Assembly (NCBI GenBank): GCA_004123355.1
Contig: SCHM01000002.1
Coordinates: forward strand, 6,111,569-6,175,568
Length of the DNA: 64,000 nucleotides
Source: Amphirosellinia nigrospora
Taxonomy: Eukaryota > Ascomycota > Sordariomycetes > Xylariales > Xylariaceae
Reading direction: 5' to 3'
Shown here: positions 34,852-48,620 of the stretch, piece by piece
Layout: every line of letters begins with the position of its first letter
Position numbering within the stretch: the first letter of the stretch is position 1
Program-made: the position numbers and the translations under genes
The notes under the pieces: model-generated
Seen by the model: only the letters and a program-made list of their open reading frames with translations
Told to the model about the DNA's origin: nothing
Databases searched by the model: none

Positions 34852-35875
34852 ATGCCTTCTATTTTCAAGACCCACAGGTGCCCTGGCGGGATTGGTGGCA
34901 ATTGCGTCGCTCTTCCAGCTCAACCCAAGTTCTCGACAAGACAGAACGGTATCTACCACTTGGCAAAGCGGCAGAATGCCGCAGCCGCGGCGCTCGGACT
35001 AGCAGATGTTGATATCCTCCAATTGTAAGTGGCTTCTTTTGGCTTTGTTGTATAAAACCAACCACTTACACGAATACTATATAGTGCCTTGACTTTGGAG
35101 TGGCTCGAAGCCTCCTTTTACCAGCAAGGTTTTGCTCAATTCCCTGATGACCAGTTCGCTGCTCTTGGACTGAACGCGGCTCAACTCGCCGACCTCAAGG
35201 GCATTGGAACTAGCGAGGAAGCGCACGTTGGTCTGCTACAAAGCGCCATCGCCCAGGCCGGCGTTCAGCCCGTCCAGCCTTGTACGTACAACTTCGGCTT
35301 CACAGACGCAGCAGGCATGGTCGCCACCGCTGCGGTTCTCGAGAGCGTGGGCATCTCCGCGTACCTCGGCGCGGCACCGCTGGTGTCCGATGGGGGGATC
35401 CTCAGCACACCGCCTCAATCCTAACTGTCGAAGCACGCCACCAATCTTTCATTCGCAGTGCTTCGGGCGTGGCCGTGTCCCCCTCGCCCCTCGACACACC
35501 GCTAGGTCCCAAGGCCGTCTTCTCGCTCGCCGCGCCGTTCATCACCTCCTGCCCGGGCGGCTCCAACCTAATCCTTACTGCCTTCCCCACGCTCACCATG
35601 ACGAGCCCCGCGCCGTCGCAGGCGTCATGAGCCTCGTTGCCGCACCAAACATCCAGGTCCAGAGTGACGGCGCGTCTGGCGTCGTTCTGTGGCTTCACGA
35701 ACTCGGCTGCTCCGGCGGCACCGCCTTCACGCCCTTCGATGCTGCGACTGGCTGCGCTCTACCGCCTAACCTAGCTGGTGTCGTCTACGTCACGCTCACG
35801 AGCAATAACCCTGCTACAGGTGTCTTGACGGATGATATCACCGTTGCTGGGCCTATGGTGATGCAACTGAGCTAA
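34852..35875 (+). CDS. Rds1-like secreted ferritin-fold protein
   Basis: Resembles the fungal stress-associated Rds1 family with a ferritin-like helical domain; biochemical activity is unknown. The start at 34852 gives MPSIFKT. The frame one base over then reads a hydrophobic GALAGLVAIASLFQL, which looks like the signal peptide, and the original frame returns at YHLAKRQNAAAAALGLADVD. This implies two opposite base errors near 34880 and 34940. Intron 35025-35084. The ferritin-like part has ALTLEWLEASFYQQGFAQF, EEAHVGLLQSAIAQAG, CTYNFGFTDAAGMVATAAVL and EARHQSFIRSASG, with helix glutamates and histidines typical of the family. Two more shifts lie near 35412 and 35625. The C-terminus (IQVQSDGASGVVLWLH to AGPMVMQLS) resembles a small beta domain. 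A secreted or wall-bound location is inferred. Confidence 0.75.
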
Positions 35876-37341
35876 GTGCGAGATGCGCAATATAAGTCAA
35901 ATGTCTCTTTCTCAATGCGGTCTTCCTTCGGAAGGGAAGTCACAGACATGGTACCCCTTAACGTTACTGCTTCGCACTCGCAAGGTAGTGCATCATCACT
36001 TAGAGGGACGGGAGATAGACAGACAGGGCTGAAAAGCGGTAAAGGATGGATATAACAAAAGGGTTAGGCAAAACAACACAAGGAAAAAAAAGCGAGCGGG
36101 TGGGGGTTCTCGGTAGCTCGCAAAAGTACCGTACCAACACCAGCTTAGCTAGCCTTTTCCCCTTCAATATATGTGTTCGTTTCCCTACCTGCCGCACCCT
36201 GTCTGGTCTCATCTCTCCCATATGTGTATCATGACACATCATATATAATCAGGCCCTCCTTACTGGCGAAATTACTCTCTTCTTTCTTATCCTTGTCTTC
36301 TTACTTTGAAGCGTTTCTACTACAGAAGATGTCGCTTGTATATAATATTTATGATGTTGGATTTTGTTTGTGTAAAAGCGGGTGCAATTCGATACACATA
36401 GAATAGGAAGACATGGGGGGCCAAGAGTGAGCACCAAGATCAGTCATGATGGTTTAGTACAAGGAGGTTTGTGGACGATACCCCATATCAGGGCCTCTTT
36501 ATTAAATTAGTTTAAGGGGTTTTATATAATATTTTTTGAATTATTATAAGACTCGAGATATCGATTTATTCTTCACTCATTATGCCTTCAGTGACTGACA
36601 TGTACCATCCTGTCCCATATGATGGGTCTATGCTTACGTGACAGGTGTAATATCAGGGATTGAGATATAACAATATGAATCATATATGAACAAACGCCAT
36701 GTCACATGCCGTACTTTTTACCTGACCTTTGCCTTATATCATCGTGTCTACAATCTCACAATCGATCACTAAGCAGCCTAGTGCCTGCAGTAATGAATGG
36801 TGTTGGTGTCTTAGCGTGATCCGTTTGTATTTCATCTCCAAACAAGACAGTAACTGACTACCCTTTGTTTGTTTGACCTTTTCGGTCCAGACACGGACCG
36901 AGTTCTAAATATTGCGCCTGTCGATTCTCATAGCATATCAAAACCAAGCGCCCCCCCTCTCAAACCCCCATCCGCTCTCCTATAGCGGACTGATTATCAA
37001 ATTGTCTCCGAAGAGAGGTCCCAAAAAAAGAGTAGAGGATGGATCCAGCAAGACATAGCGATGAAAAAAGTATGAGACGCACGCTGCCAACTCCCGTATT
37101 AGGTGAGACGATGATGATGCATAAGTACTCTGGTGCTGTACAGTGGGGCTGGTAGCGGCTTGCTCTGAAGCCGGCGCGCGGTCAAGTCTGCTCCTTGAAA
37201 ATACCTGCGATTTTGGCCGTATCTAGGGCCATCCCACATTTGAACTGGCTAGGACCGTCATAATCGCATTTTGGTTACAGGACCACCTTACTAGGTCCAA
37301 TTTGGCCTTTTTCGTGCACTAGGAGTTGCATGGAATTCATC
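35876..37341. other. Intergenic between convergent Rds1-like and THO1 genes
   Basis: 1.5 kb of 3' flanks. AT-rich around 36500-36560 and C-rich near 36950-36970. No supported coding or RNA gene. Confidence 0.5.
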
Positions 37342-38241
37342 CTAGGCACCAAAACGTTTGGCTCTAGCCTCTGCCTTGGCGCGCTCAGAGGGATCGTCGA
37401 CGACACGTCTGGGCTTCCCTCCACCGCCGCCGCCACCTTCCTTCCGCGGTGGACCGCGATCGCCACCGCCCTGGCGCGCACCACCTCGGCTCCGGTTATC
37501 TCTGCCTCCTCCCGTCGTCGACCCGGGCCGCTCTGCTGTCTCTTGGCGCCGCGCTCGCCGTCGGCGTTCGCGTTGGGGGCGCCCTCGCGGCCGCGCTTCC
37601 GCTCCCGCTTCTCGGGCAGCGCCGCGTCGAGCCCCGACACCAGCGCGCCCTGGTCCACGTCGACGCCGAACCGCGAGGCGCGCTCGGCCTTCTTCTTCGC
37701 CTCCTCGTCCACGTTCTCTACGATGCCGAATCGCTTGGCGCGCTCCGCGCGCTTGCGGGCCTCGTCGTCGGCCGTGCTGGCGGGCAGGTGTGCAGAGAAA
37801 TCCGTCTTCGGCGCGGCTTCCGCCTCGGCCTCGGCGGGCTTCACGTCGTCTGTAGTCGTTTCGGCGGGCTGGTCCTCACTGCTGGCGGCGGGCGCTGCGG
37901 CTGTGGCTTCCGTCTCGGCCTTCTCTTCTACGGGCGCGGGTTCCGCGGGGGCTCGGGCTTGGATGCTGGGACATCGTCGTCTGAATAGTCAATGGGGTCT
38001 TCTTCGGCAGACACTATGATGCGTTAGCTACCGCTCTCGCGCGCAATGCCTTGATAACGGGAACAAACCTGGTGCTGCCGCTGCTGTTGCGGTGGCGGCA
38101 GCAGCGGGCTTAGGCTCCTCCTTGCCTTGTCGTGCTCCTGCAAGCGCGCAATCAGATCGGCCTTGTTGCCAGTGACGGAAGCTGCTTTTCCTGGAGCAGC
38201 TTCTTCAGCTCTGGAACCTTGAGCGATGCGTAGTCGGCCAT
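37342..38241 (-). CDS. THO1: SAP-domain mRNA biogenesis protein of the Tho1/SARNP type
   Basis: Tho1 (human SARNP/CIP29) binds nucleic acid and links transcription with mRNA packaging and export. The start at 38241 gives MADYASLKVPELKKLLQEKQ, then TGNKADLIARLQEHDK: a SAP domain in residues about 5-36. An intron of about 60 nt with donor GTTTGT follows an Ala/Thr-rich stretch. The next exon begins SAEEDPIDYSDDD. The body is acidic (Glu/Ala-rich), then has the paired motif DDEARKRAERAKRFGI and DEEAKKKAERASRFGV typical of Tho1. The tail is RGG-like (GGARQGGGDRG, KEGGGGGGG) and ends RAKRFGA at a TAG (37344-37342). Four or more single-base shifts occur: near 38176, 38118 and 37948, and in the region near 37520. 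The gene starts about 500 bases from the AT-rich block. Confidence 0.83.
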
Positions 38242-38740
38242 GGCTGCAGGTGCTTGATGGGCGATGCTGACGCGACTGCGGATGCGAATGCGCAGGAATG
38301 AGAGCGCGCGCCAGAGACAGGGGGAAAGATGGAGATGGAAGTCTTGGCACTTGCTATGGGTGTAGTATGTAATATGTAGTAGGTAGGTAAAAATGTTAGT
38401 AGTATGGGTTTGGGGGTTTAAACCGACTTGGATGACTGAAAATTCTGAAAGGTGCGATAGGGATTGTGTGGTGTAGATAGAAGAAGGTTCAGGTTGCGAC
38501 TCAAGTTTGGCTGGGACTGAGCTTGCTTGGATCTGTGTTCCAGGTTAGCTTGTCTGCTGCTCTATGATGAAAACAGCAGAGAGGGTCCGGGCCAAGAACC
38601 TGGCCAAATGCGAGGTACGTATCTTTTTGATAGGTGCACGGACCATTAAGCTACACACCTAAATACGACGGTCGGCTATTATTTAATTTCCGCCAACCCG
38701 CCAACGATTCAGCAAAATATAACGTCTTAGCACTATAGTA
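38242..38740. promoter_or_regulatory. THO1 upstream region, up to the AT-rich boundary
   Basis: Normal-composition DNA, no gene, ending where AT content rises abruptly between about 38670 and 38760. Confidence 0.5.
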
Positions 38741-41310
38741 GTCTTAGCAAATTAAATAAGCAAAAAAAAAAGCTTTAATTAAAATCGCTTAATTTTAACC
38801 TAGTATATTTACTTATATAAATATTAGCTATTAATTAGTTTAGCTAACGTATTATTAGCTATATATATAACGTACGCTTTAGTTTAAAAGCTATATAAGC
38901 TATTATTATATAAAAAAATATTATACTGCTTAATAATATAAAGTTTAGTTTTATTATATTTTAACTTATTATATTTAAATAAGTTTTAAATATATAAAAT
39001 TTTTATTTAAATAAGCTAAAAAAATAATATATTAAATATAAATAAAAAACTATAATATTTATTTATTTATTAGCTAGCGTAAATATATATAACTTAAATA
39101 TAAAGCTATAAACTTATATAACGTTTTAAATATAATATATAATAAAACTTTATTAAAAAAATTTATATATATTTACGTTTTTATATTTATAATATTTATT
39201 TATTTATATAATACTTAAATAATAAATATTATAATAAATATTTAATAAAATAGCTACTATATTTTTATATTAATATTTAATTAATTTATTATTAAATATA
39301 ATAATATTTTATTTTTATAAAAATATAACTATATTAAACAAACTTTTTATATAGTTAATTTAAATTAATATTTATTATAAAAAATAACTTTTAATCGAAT
39401 ATTTTAATTATTAATATTATAATTATAATATTTTTAATTATTTTTTAAGCTTTTTAAACTATTTATTAATATTATAAATAATATTATAATTAATAAATAT
39501 TTATTAATTAAATATTTAAAATAGTTTATAATATTTGTAAACTTGTATATTTTAAATATTAATCGGTTTTTTATAATAACTACTTTTATTAAATTTATTT
39601 TTTTTATTTTATAATATATAAAATTTTAAAAATATATTTTATTTTATAAATATTAAAGTTTTCGTAAAATTAATTATTATACTATATTATATTAAACGTT
39701 TAAATAATATATATTATTATTAATATAGTTTTTTTTATATTTATTTAAATATAAATATTATTAAATAAGCTTACTAATTATTTTTTAAGCTTTATAATTT
39801 TTTTTTATTAAAGCTTAAAATATAACTAGTATATTATAAAGTTTAAAAAATATTACTAGCTATTTTTAAATTTTAAACAAAGTTATAAATATTATTTTTT
39901 ATAATAAAAGCTATATATTTTTAAATATTAATATTTATTTTTAAAATTTATAAAATATACTATTTATTAATTATAACTTTTTATATTTAGTTTATAATAT
40001 TTAACAATAAATAAGCTTACTTTTTTATAACTTTATTTAATTTTTTATAATTATAATAAAACTTTTAAATAACTTATTTATAATTATTAAAATCGGGCTT
40101 AATAATTTCGCTAAATATTTTTTTAATATAAATAATATTAATACTTTTTATAGCTTAATATATTTTTTAATATAAACATTTAAATAAACTTTAATAAATT
40201 TTTTTATAGCTTTTTTTAAAATAAAGCTATATTAATACAATAATAGTTTAATTAATAAACTATTTTTTATATCGATATAATATTTTAAATAATTATATAA
40301 TTATATCGATATAATAATTAATTAAATTAAATAAACTTTAAAAACGTTTTATATATTTAGTTTATTATTTAGTTATTTATATATTTTTTAGTATATTTTT
40401 ATATTATTTAATTTTTTAGTTTTTCGAAATATAAACTATTTTTATAGCTATATTAATTATTAAATATTTTAAAGTTTTTAATAAAAATATTCCGTTAAAT
40501 TTTATTAATTTAATAATTTTTATATTATTTAATAAGCTAAAAATACTTTTTTATTTATAAAATATACAATTCTTAATAATTATATTAGTAAAAAACGTTC
40601 GGTTAAATATAACTCCGCTTATTATAGTTTAAAGCTTTATATTATTATTTATAATTATAAATTACGCTATATTTTTATAATTTTAATAATTAAAAGTTTA
40701 ATTTTTTTAATATTATATATAATATTTTATTTTTAGGATTTATAAAGCTAAAACTTTAAAACTAATAATTATAAAAATTAATAGTTTATATAGCTATAAT
40801 TTTAAAATATTATAAATATATAGCTATTACTAAGTTAAGCTTAAAAAAAATTATAATAGTTTTAATAGCTATATTATAACTTATTTTATTTAAAGTTAAT
40901 TTATTGCTTTTATTTATTTTAAATAAATAAATAAAGTTATTTTAAACTTTTTTAAATAAATATTCTAGTTTTTAGTTAACTAGGTTATTTTTAAATATTT
41001 AATAATATTATGCTCGACTTTTTTAAAGTTTTTTTTATAATCTTTATTATTTTTTATAAAATATATACGTTTTTACGGTTTATTTTTAAAAGCTTTATAT
41101 TTATTTTTAAACTTATTAAATTTATTAGCTAGTTTATTTTAATATAGCACGTTTTTTAACGTAATAAACTAGCTTAATTAGCTTTATAGTTTTATTAATT
41201 TAAATTTTTATATTTTTTTTAATAATTTTAGCCTAATAACTAAACTTATTATAATTAAAATATATATAATTTATTATTTTAGTTATATATTTAGCTTTAT
41301 TTTAATATTA

Positions 41311-41333
41311 ATATTATTATTATTATTATTATT
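41311..41333. repeat. (ATT)n microsatellite
   Basis: About seven ATT units in the AT-rich block. Confidence 0.8.
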
Positions 41334-43412
41334 TAGTTAATAATTTAGCTATCCTTTTAAGTATTTATATAAAAGTCCGAAATAATAAATATTAAAACTT
41401 TTAAAATTATTTTTATATTATTAATTAGTTAAATTTAGCCTATAATAAGCTTTATTATAATATTTCTAGCAATATTATAGTTATAATAAAATACTATTAT
41501 ATTTTAAAGCTATATTATAATTTTAAAAATATTATAAATTAATTAAAAACTAGCTAGGTTTTAAAACTATATAAATAATATTTAATTATATATTAATTAT
41601 ATATATATTAATAAACCGATTATTTTTTAATTTTAAGTTTTTATAATTATATTATAATAACTTTTAAATATAAGTTCGAATATTTATTACTAAAGTTTAT
41701 AAATATTATATTATTTTAGTTTATATATTTTAAATAAAAAACAATTTTTTAATAATTTATTAAATATATAAAGTTTATATAAACTAAAGCTTATAATTAT
41801 AATAATATTATTAAATTTTTATATTTTTTTAGCTAATTTATTTTTTTTTTTATTATTTAGCTAATTATTAATCTTAAGCTATTAATTTATTATTACTACT
41901 TTTAAATTATTATATATATTGCTTAAATAATATAAAATAACTATAAATACTTTATATATTTTAAAATAATAATTAGTTTTAGCTAATAAATTTATTATAT
42001 TTATATTATTTTAAACTTATAATATTATTAAAACTATATATATTAATATAAAAATAAAAAAATTAAATATATTTTTTACAACTAAATTTAACTCCGTTAG
42101 CTAGATTATTTTATTTTAATATTTCTACTATAATATTTATATTTTTTTTTATTTTAATAGTTATTAATTTAATAATTAAACTATATATTTAATTATTTTT
42201 AGCTATAATAAAATTTTAATATTATTAAAAAAAAAAGTCCGTATTTATTTTCTACTATAACTATTAGCTTATATAATTAAAAGCTAATATTTATACTATT
42301 AGTTAAACTTAATCCTTATTAATCTTAGCTACGCTAATTAAATACTACACGTTTAAAAACTTAATAAAATACTTTTTTAAAACTTTATAAATATTATAAA
42401 TATATATTATAATAATATAATAATATAATTAACTTTTATTAAATTTAAATAATTAAAAAATATTAGCTAATATTTTTATTTTTATTATAAAAATATATAA
42501 TTTTATAAAGCTAAACTAAGCTTTATATTATATAAATAAATTTTTTAAATTATATTTATATATAATATAAATTTTATTAAAGCTATAGCAAAAAAATTAT
42601 TAGTTTAATATAATATTTTATTCGTAATTTATTAGCTTTTCTAGCTTTTTATTATATTTTAAAAATATTAAATAATTATTATAAAAATATAATATATTAT
42701 TTATAATCTTTTTTATAAACTATAATAAATAAATTTTATAATTATATATATTATTTTAAATTAAACATTTAATAATTATAATTTTAATAATTTTATATAA
42801 AAATAAAATATATTTATTATTAAAAATATTTAAAGTTATATTATTATACGTTAAATTATATAATAAGTTTATAATTTATTAAACTTTTATAATAAATCGC
42901 TTATAACTTAGCTTTAAAATTATATTTTGTTTTATTAAATTTTAAATTTAAAGTTTTTTTAATTTTTTATCCTAATTAAATAAAATTTAATAATTATTTT
43001 TAATTAAAATAAAAAATAAAATTATTTTAATAATAAAAAAAATTAATTAAAAATAAATATAATCTAATCTAAATATTATAATATATATATATAAACTATT
43101 AACTAATATTAAAGTTATTTTTAAAGTTAGTTTTATTAGTTGTTTTAAAATTATTATAATATAATTATTATTAAACTATTTTTTTAAATTAAAATACTTT
43201 ATTTAAATGCTAATTCGGTTTAAATTAAAATAAAACTTATTAAATAAATAAAGTTTAAATTATTTATTAATATAAATTAAAAAATAACCGAATAACTAAA
43301 TATTTAGCTATAAAATAACTAATAATAAAAAATTAATAGTAAAAAATTAGTAATAAAAAACTTAAAAATATTTAACAATAAATAAACGGCCGAAAGCTTA
43401 ACGATATAAAGC

Positions 43413-43640
43413 TTTTTTTTAAACGAAAAATATAATAATTATTATTAGTTTTTTTTTAAAAAAAAAATAAAACCTAAAGTTATTAATTATATTTTTTTTA
43501 AAAAGTATAAAATAATTATCGTTTTTTTTAAAATATATAAATTTAAAAAGATTGTTTTTTTTTTAAAAAACTATAAGTTTTATTAATTTTATTTTTTTTA
43601 AAAAATATAAAACTATTATTATTTTCTTTAAAAAACGTAA
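43413..43640. repeat. Degenerate tandem repeat, units of about 30-43 bases
   Basis: Seven T runs of 8-10 bases, each followed by an A run and usually a TATAA-like word, start near 43413, 43449, 43492, 43522, 43555, 43592 and 43622. The spacing and shared order (T8, A5-6, TATAA, TTATTA) suggest a decayed minisatellite. Confidence 0.5.
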
Positions 43641-46600
43641 GCCTATTTAACTATAAAGCTATATATTTATTATTTAAGCTTTTAAAATATTGCTGTTTTT
43701 TAAATTTATTTTTGTTTTTAATATTATAATTTTTAATATTTAAATAATAGTTTAAATATATTTATTTTATAAAAAAAATTCTATATAATTATACCGTTTA
43801 ACTTTTATTTATAATAAATTTAGTATATATAGCTTATAATAATAAAATAAAATTATTATAAACTAACTTTTTAAAGTTATTATTAATTAGTTTTTTAAAA
43901 AATATTAATTAAATATTATTATATTTAATATTTAAAAATATAATAACTTTTTTTAATAAAAATAAAAAGCTTTAAAAATAAGCTGTTTTATTTTTAAAAA
44001 CTAAATATAACGTAAAAATACTAAAATTAAACCGTACTATTATTTATTTTTATAGTATTAATTCGTTTTTACTATAAAATAGTTTATTTTTATATTTTTA
44101 GCTATAAATACGTTTTATTATAAATTTTATAAAATTATTAAACAATATAAACTATAATATCTATATTTTTAAAAAATATAAATTATTTATTTTTTTATTA
44201 TTTACGGTTTATATATTTTTAATTATTTTTTAAGCTTTTTTTAAAACTTTTAAGCTTATATTAATAATTTATTTTAAATTTTTTAATGTTTATTTTTTAG
44301 TTATATATACTATCGTATAACGTATATAAATTAAAGCTTTAAATAAATAAACTATTATACGCTAAAAATTATAATAATAAATTTAATAACTATTAAAAAA
44401 TATATTAATATTATAATAATAATAATAAAGTATTAAAAGCTATTATATATTTTAATAGTATAAAAAATATATAATTAATATAATAATAAATTAAAAAATA
44501 AGCAAAAATATTAAATATTAAATATTAAAAAAGTCCGACTTAAAAATTATAATAAAAAAAATTAAATATTTATAAATAATAATTAAATAATAATAATATT
44601 TTATTAAATAGCTGCTAATTAAGTTATATAAATATTTAAATATATATTTATATAATAGTTTTTATAATTTTTAATAGCTATAAAAACAATAACTTAAGCA
44701 AATAAAAACGTTTATTAAAAAAGCCCCCTAAATATATAGTTAATATTTAAATAGCTATAAAAAAAAATAAAATAAAGCTAAACTAATTATTATAAATATA
44801 AATATAATTTATAAATAATTATTTTTAATAAATAAAAATAATAAAAAAAATATTATTTAATAAGTTTATTTTTATTATAATATAAAATTTATTTATTATT
44901 AGTTTAATATTTTATTAATAAAATAGTTCGAATATTTATATAATATAAAAAAAAAAATTTATTTTTAATATATTTTATAATATTCTTAAGCTTATATATT
45001 ATTAAATAATTATATATTTTTTATAAATAATTTAATATTATTAATTTAATAATAATATTAAATAATAATAAGTTTATTAAATAAAATAATATTATTATTG
45101 CTAAAATAGTTATTATTTTTTATAAGCTAAACTTTATAAGTTTTTCGATAATATATTTATTTAAAAAAACATTTTAAAGTTTAAGTTAAAATAAAAACTT
45201 ATTAGCTAAAAATAAAATATTTTATTAGTATAATAAAATATTATTATTAAAATGTTTTTAATTTAATAATATTTATATTAATATTTTTTAGCTTAATATT
45301 ATTTGCGTAAAAATTAAAATTTATAAAAAATTTAGCTTAAAATACGTAGAAATTTTAAATATATTTTTTAATAATATAGCGATATTATTTAAAAGCCCGA
45401 ATAATAACGCTATTTAAAAGCCTAAATAGCTATAAATATTTAAATAAACTTAATAAAGTTAAAAAAAACAGCAAATTTTAATTTAAGCTTTATATTACGT
45501 AAAAACTATTATATAAAATTAAATAAAACTAAAAACTTAAAATAATATAATAAAAAAAATATATATAATATATTATAATAAACCTCCCGATAAATTTAGC
45601 TTTTTATTTTTTATTACGTTTTTTTGCTATTAAAAAAATATCGAAATATATATAAAATAACAAGCTTTAAATATTTAATAATATAAACGCTCGTTTTTAA
45701 TTTTTTTTAAACTATAATTTATAACTATAAAATTAATTATATTTTTAATTTTTTCGAGTTCGAAGTTTTGCTATATAATAATAATAAAAGCTAAAGTATA
45801 AAATTTTATATAGCTAATATATTAGCGAAAAATTATAAAATTTTAAAATAGCTAGCGTTATTAATTATTTAATTTTTATTAATAAACTAAGCTTTTAATA
45901 ATAAATTATTAGTTTTATTATTTATAACTTATTAGCTTTTATTATTATTGCTATTATAGTTTTTGCTATAGTTATTTTTTTTATTTTTATTTTACGTTTT
46001 ATTTAATTTAAGCTTTAAAAATTATCGATAAAATATAAAAATAGTTTATATAGATTATAAGTTATTTAAAATTATAATAAGTTTTTTATATTTTAGGTTT
46101 TTATTTTAAAGCTAAATAATATTGTTTTTTTTAACTAGCTAAATATCGGCTAAGTTTTTTTAGTTTCGTTTTTATTTTAAATTATATATAGCTTTTTATA
46201 AGCAAACTTATTTAATTTTTAATAGCTAAATATATTAATATAGCTTTTCGTAAATATATAATATTATTTAAGCTGTTTATTATTATAATATTTTACGTAC
46301 GATTAAACCTTAGTTTTAATTAATATTTAAAACTAATTATAGTTTTATTTAAAAATTTTTGTTCGTTAGTAAAAATTTAAACATTTTTTACTATTATAAT
46401 AAAGTTTTTTTTTTTAAGCTTAAAATATATATAATTATAAAACTATTATATAAAAAAAATATTAGTTTAAATATTTATATAAAAGCTTTTATAAGCTAAA
46501 AATAATAATAAAATAATATAAATTAATTAAACTTAAAAAATTATTATAATATTATAATAGCTATAGCTAAGCTATAGTTTTATTATAATAAAAACCTAAA

Positions 46601-46991
46601 GTAAAATAGCTAATAATTATTACTTATATAGTTAGCAAGCATTTTATTTATTTTTTAGTTGCTTTATTAGCTATAGTTATAATTAGTAAAAAAATAGCTT
46701 ATAAATAAATTATTAAGTTTATTACTATAAGTTCGGCGCATTAAATTAAATAAAATATATAAATAATAATTAAAAAAAAAGTATATAAATTTAATAAGCA
46801 CTAAATTAAAATCTAGTAGTTTTAAATATAAAAATAATATTTAAATTATAAAACACGGGGTTTTAATCGAAAAAAAATAAAAATAAAAAAAATAGCTATT
46901 AATAACTTAAACTTATTAAAATGCTTTTTTAACGTTAGTAATAGCTGCTTAAACGTTTTAAATAAATTAAATTTTATAATAATATAAATAT

Positions 46992-47009
46992 AAAAAAAAA
47001 AAAAAAAAA
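46992..47009. repeat. 18-base A run
   Basis: Uninterrupted A tract in the AT-rich block; possible 3' tail of a decayed retroposon or a simple tract. Confidence 0.75.
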
Positions 47010-48174
47010 TAATTTAAATAAAATAATATATTATCGATATATTTAAGTAATATATAGGTTTTTAAATAGTAAATAATAAATTATATATATAAATATATAA
47101 ATATAAACGTTTTTTGTAAAAAATAATTTATAAAAACAATAAGTAAAAAAAATATAATTCGAAATAATAAGTATAAAAATTAAAACAAAAAAAAAATAAA
47201 ACTAAATATATAAATAAAATTAATTATTATATAAATAATATATTAAAAATAAAATAAAATCCTTAGAATAATTATTATATTTTATATTTTTAGCTTATAG
47301 TTTAATATAATTATTAATATTATTAATATTAAAGTTACGTTAAATATATAATAAATATTAAAGCTTAAAAATATTTAAATTATAAAACGCTAAAAAGTTT
47401 TTAATATAAAGTTTATTATTATCGAAACTATTAAAAGCTAAAATAATATTTATCGAACTAATATTAAATAAAAATAAAAATATACTATTAGTAATAAAAA
47501 ATTAAAAAGTTAAACTTAACGAATATAAAAGCTTTATAATATTTTTATTTGCTAATACTAAAAATATTAATATAAATAAAAATTAAAAATAAATATTATA
47601 TAAAACTATAAAAAAATCCTAATATCCGAACTTAATATAGCTAAAAATAAAATTAATAAAAGCATTATTTATAAAATAGCTATTTAGCTTAATATTTATA
47701 TTAATAAAACTTTTATAATTATAGTTTAATAAGCTATTAATAGTAAAAATATTATACGTAATAGCAAATATAATAAATAATATATTAAATTAACCGTTTA
47801 TAAATAATACCGAAAATAATTTATATAATTTATTAATATTTAAAATTATATATTTAAAGCAATAATAATAATAATAGCAAACAAACGTAATAATTATAAA
47901 AGCTAAAAAATAAAAAAAACCTTAAAAATAAAATCGCGATTAAAAAAATATAAAAATATTTATAATTACGTATAACTTTATTAATAAATATTAACAAACT
48001 AAATAAATATTTTTTAATTAAATATTAAATAGTTTATTTAAATAATACTAATAGCTTAATACTTTTTTATATTATATAAAAAAAGTCTTTTTTACGTATG
48101 CTATATAAAATATATTATATAATATATTTAATAAACCTTTTTAGCTATAAATATTATATATTTTTATATAATTT

Positions 48175-48192
48175 AAAAAAAAAAAAAAAAAA
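48175..48192. repeat. 18-base A run
   Basis: Uninterrupted A tract just before the CCTTCGAA word at 48193; same possible readings as the tract at 46992. Confidence 0.75.
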
Positions 48193-48299
48193 CCTTCGAA
48201 TTAATTATTTAATACTAAAATTAAATATTTATTTTTATAACTAAAAATATATTAATTAATTAAATTAAATATAATATTTATTATATATAAGCTATATAC

Positions 48300-48620
48300 T
48301 TTATTTTAACATAAACCTACTTTTATTTAAGGCTAGATTTATTATTTAAAAATGTTTCTTTTATTATTACTATTTTAATATATTTTTTATTAATTTTATA
48401 ATTTTATAAAAATATTTTTAAAACGTTTTATTTTTTATAAAATATAAAACCTAATAAAGGCGTTTTTTTTACTTATTTAAATACTTATAAATAGATATAA
48501 TAAATAGCGCTATTTTTTTAAAACCGGACTTTTAAAACTAGACTTTTAGAACTAAATCTTAAAATTTCCTAAAAACGGCTAAATAATATTAATCGCTTTT
48601 AACTAACTAACTAACTATTA
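48300..48620. other. Less-mutated patch inside the AT-rich block
   Basis: Higher residual C and G than its surroundings, with near-repeated words (ACTTTTAAAACTAGACTTTT at 48529, then a variant) and a short ACTA/ACTAA repeat at 48601-48616. No protein or known element is recognised. Confidence 0.4.

Noticed and set aside
37330-38019. Long plus-strand frames opposite THO1
   Set aside because: Mirror of the acidic and RGG-rich THO1 coding sequence; composition is that of a shadow frame.
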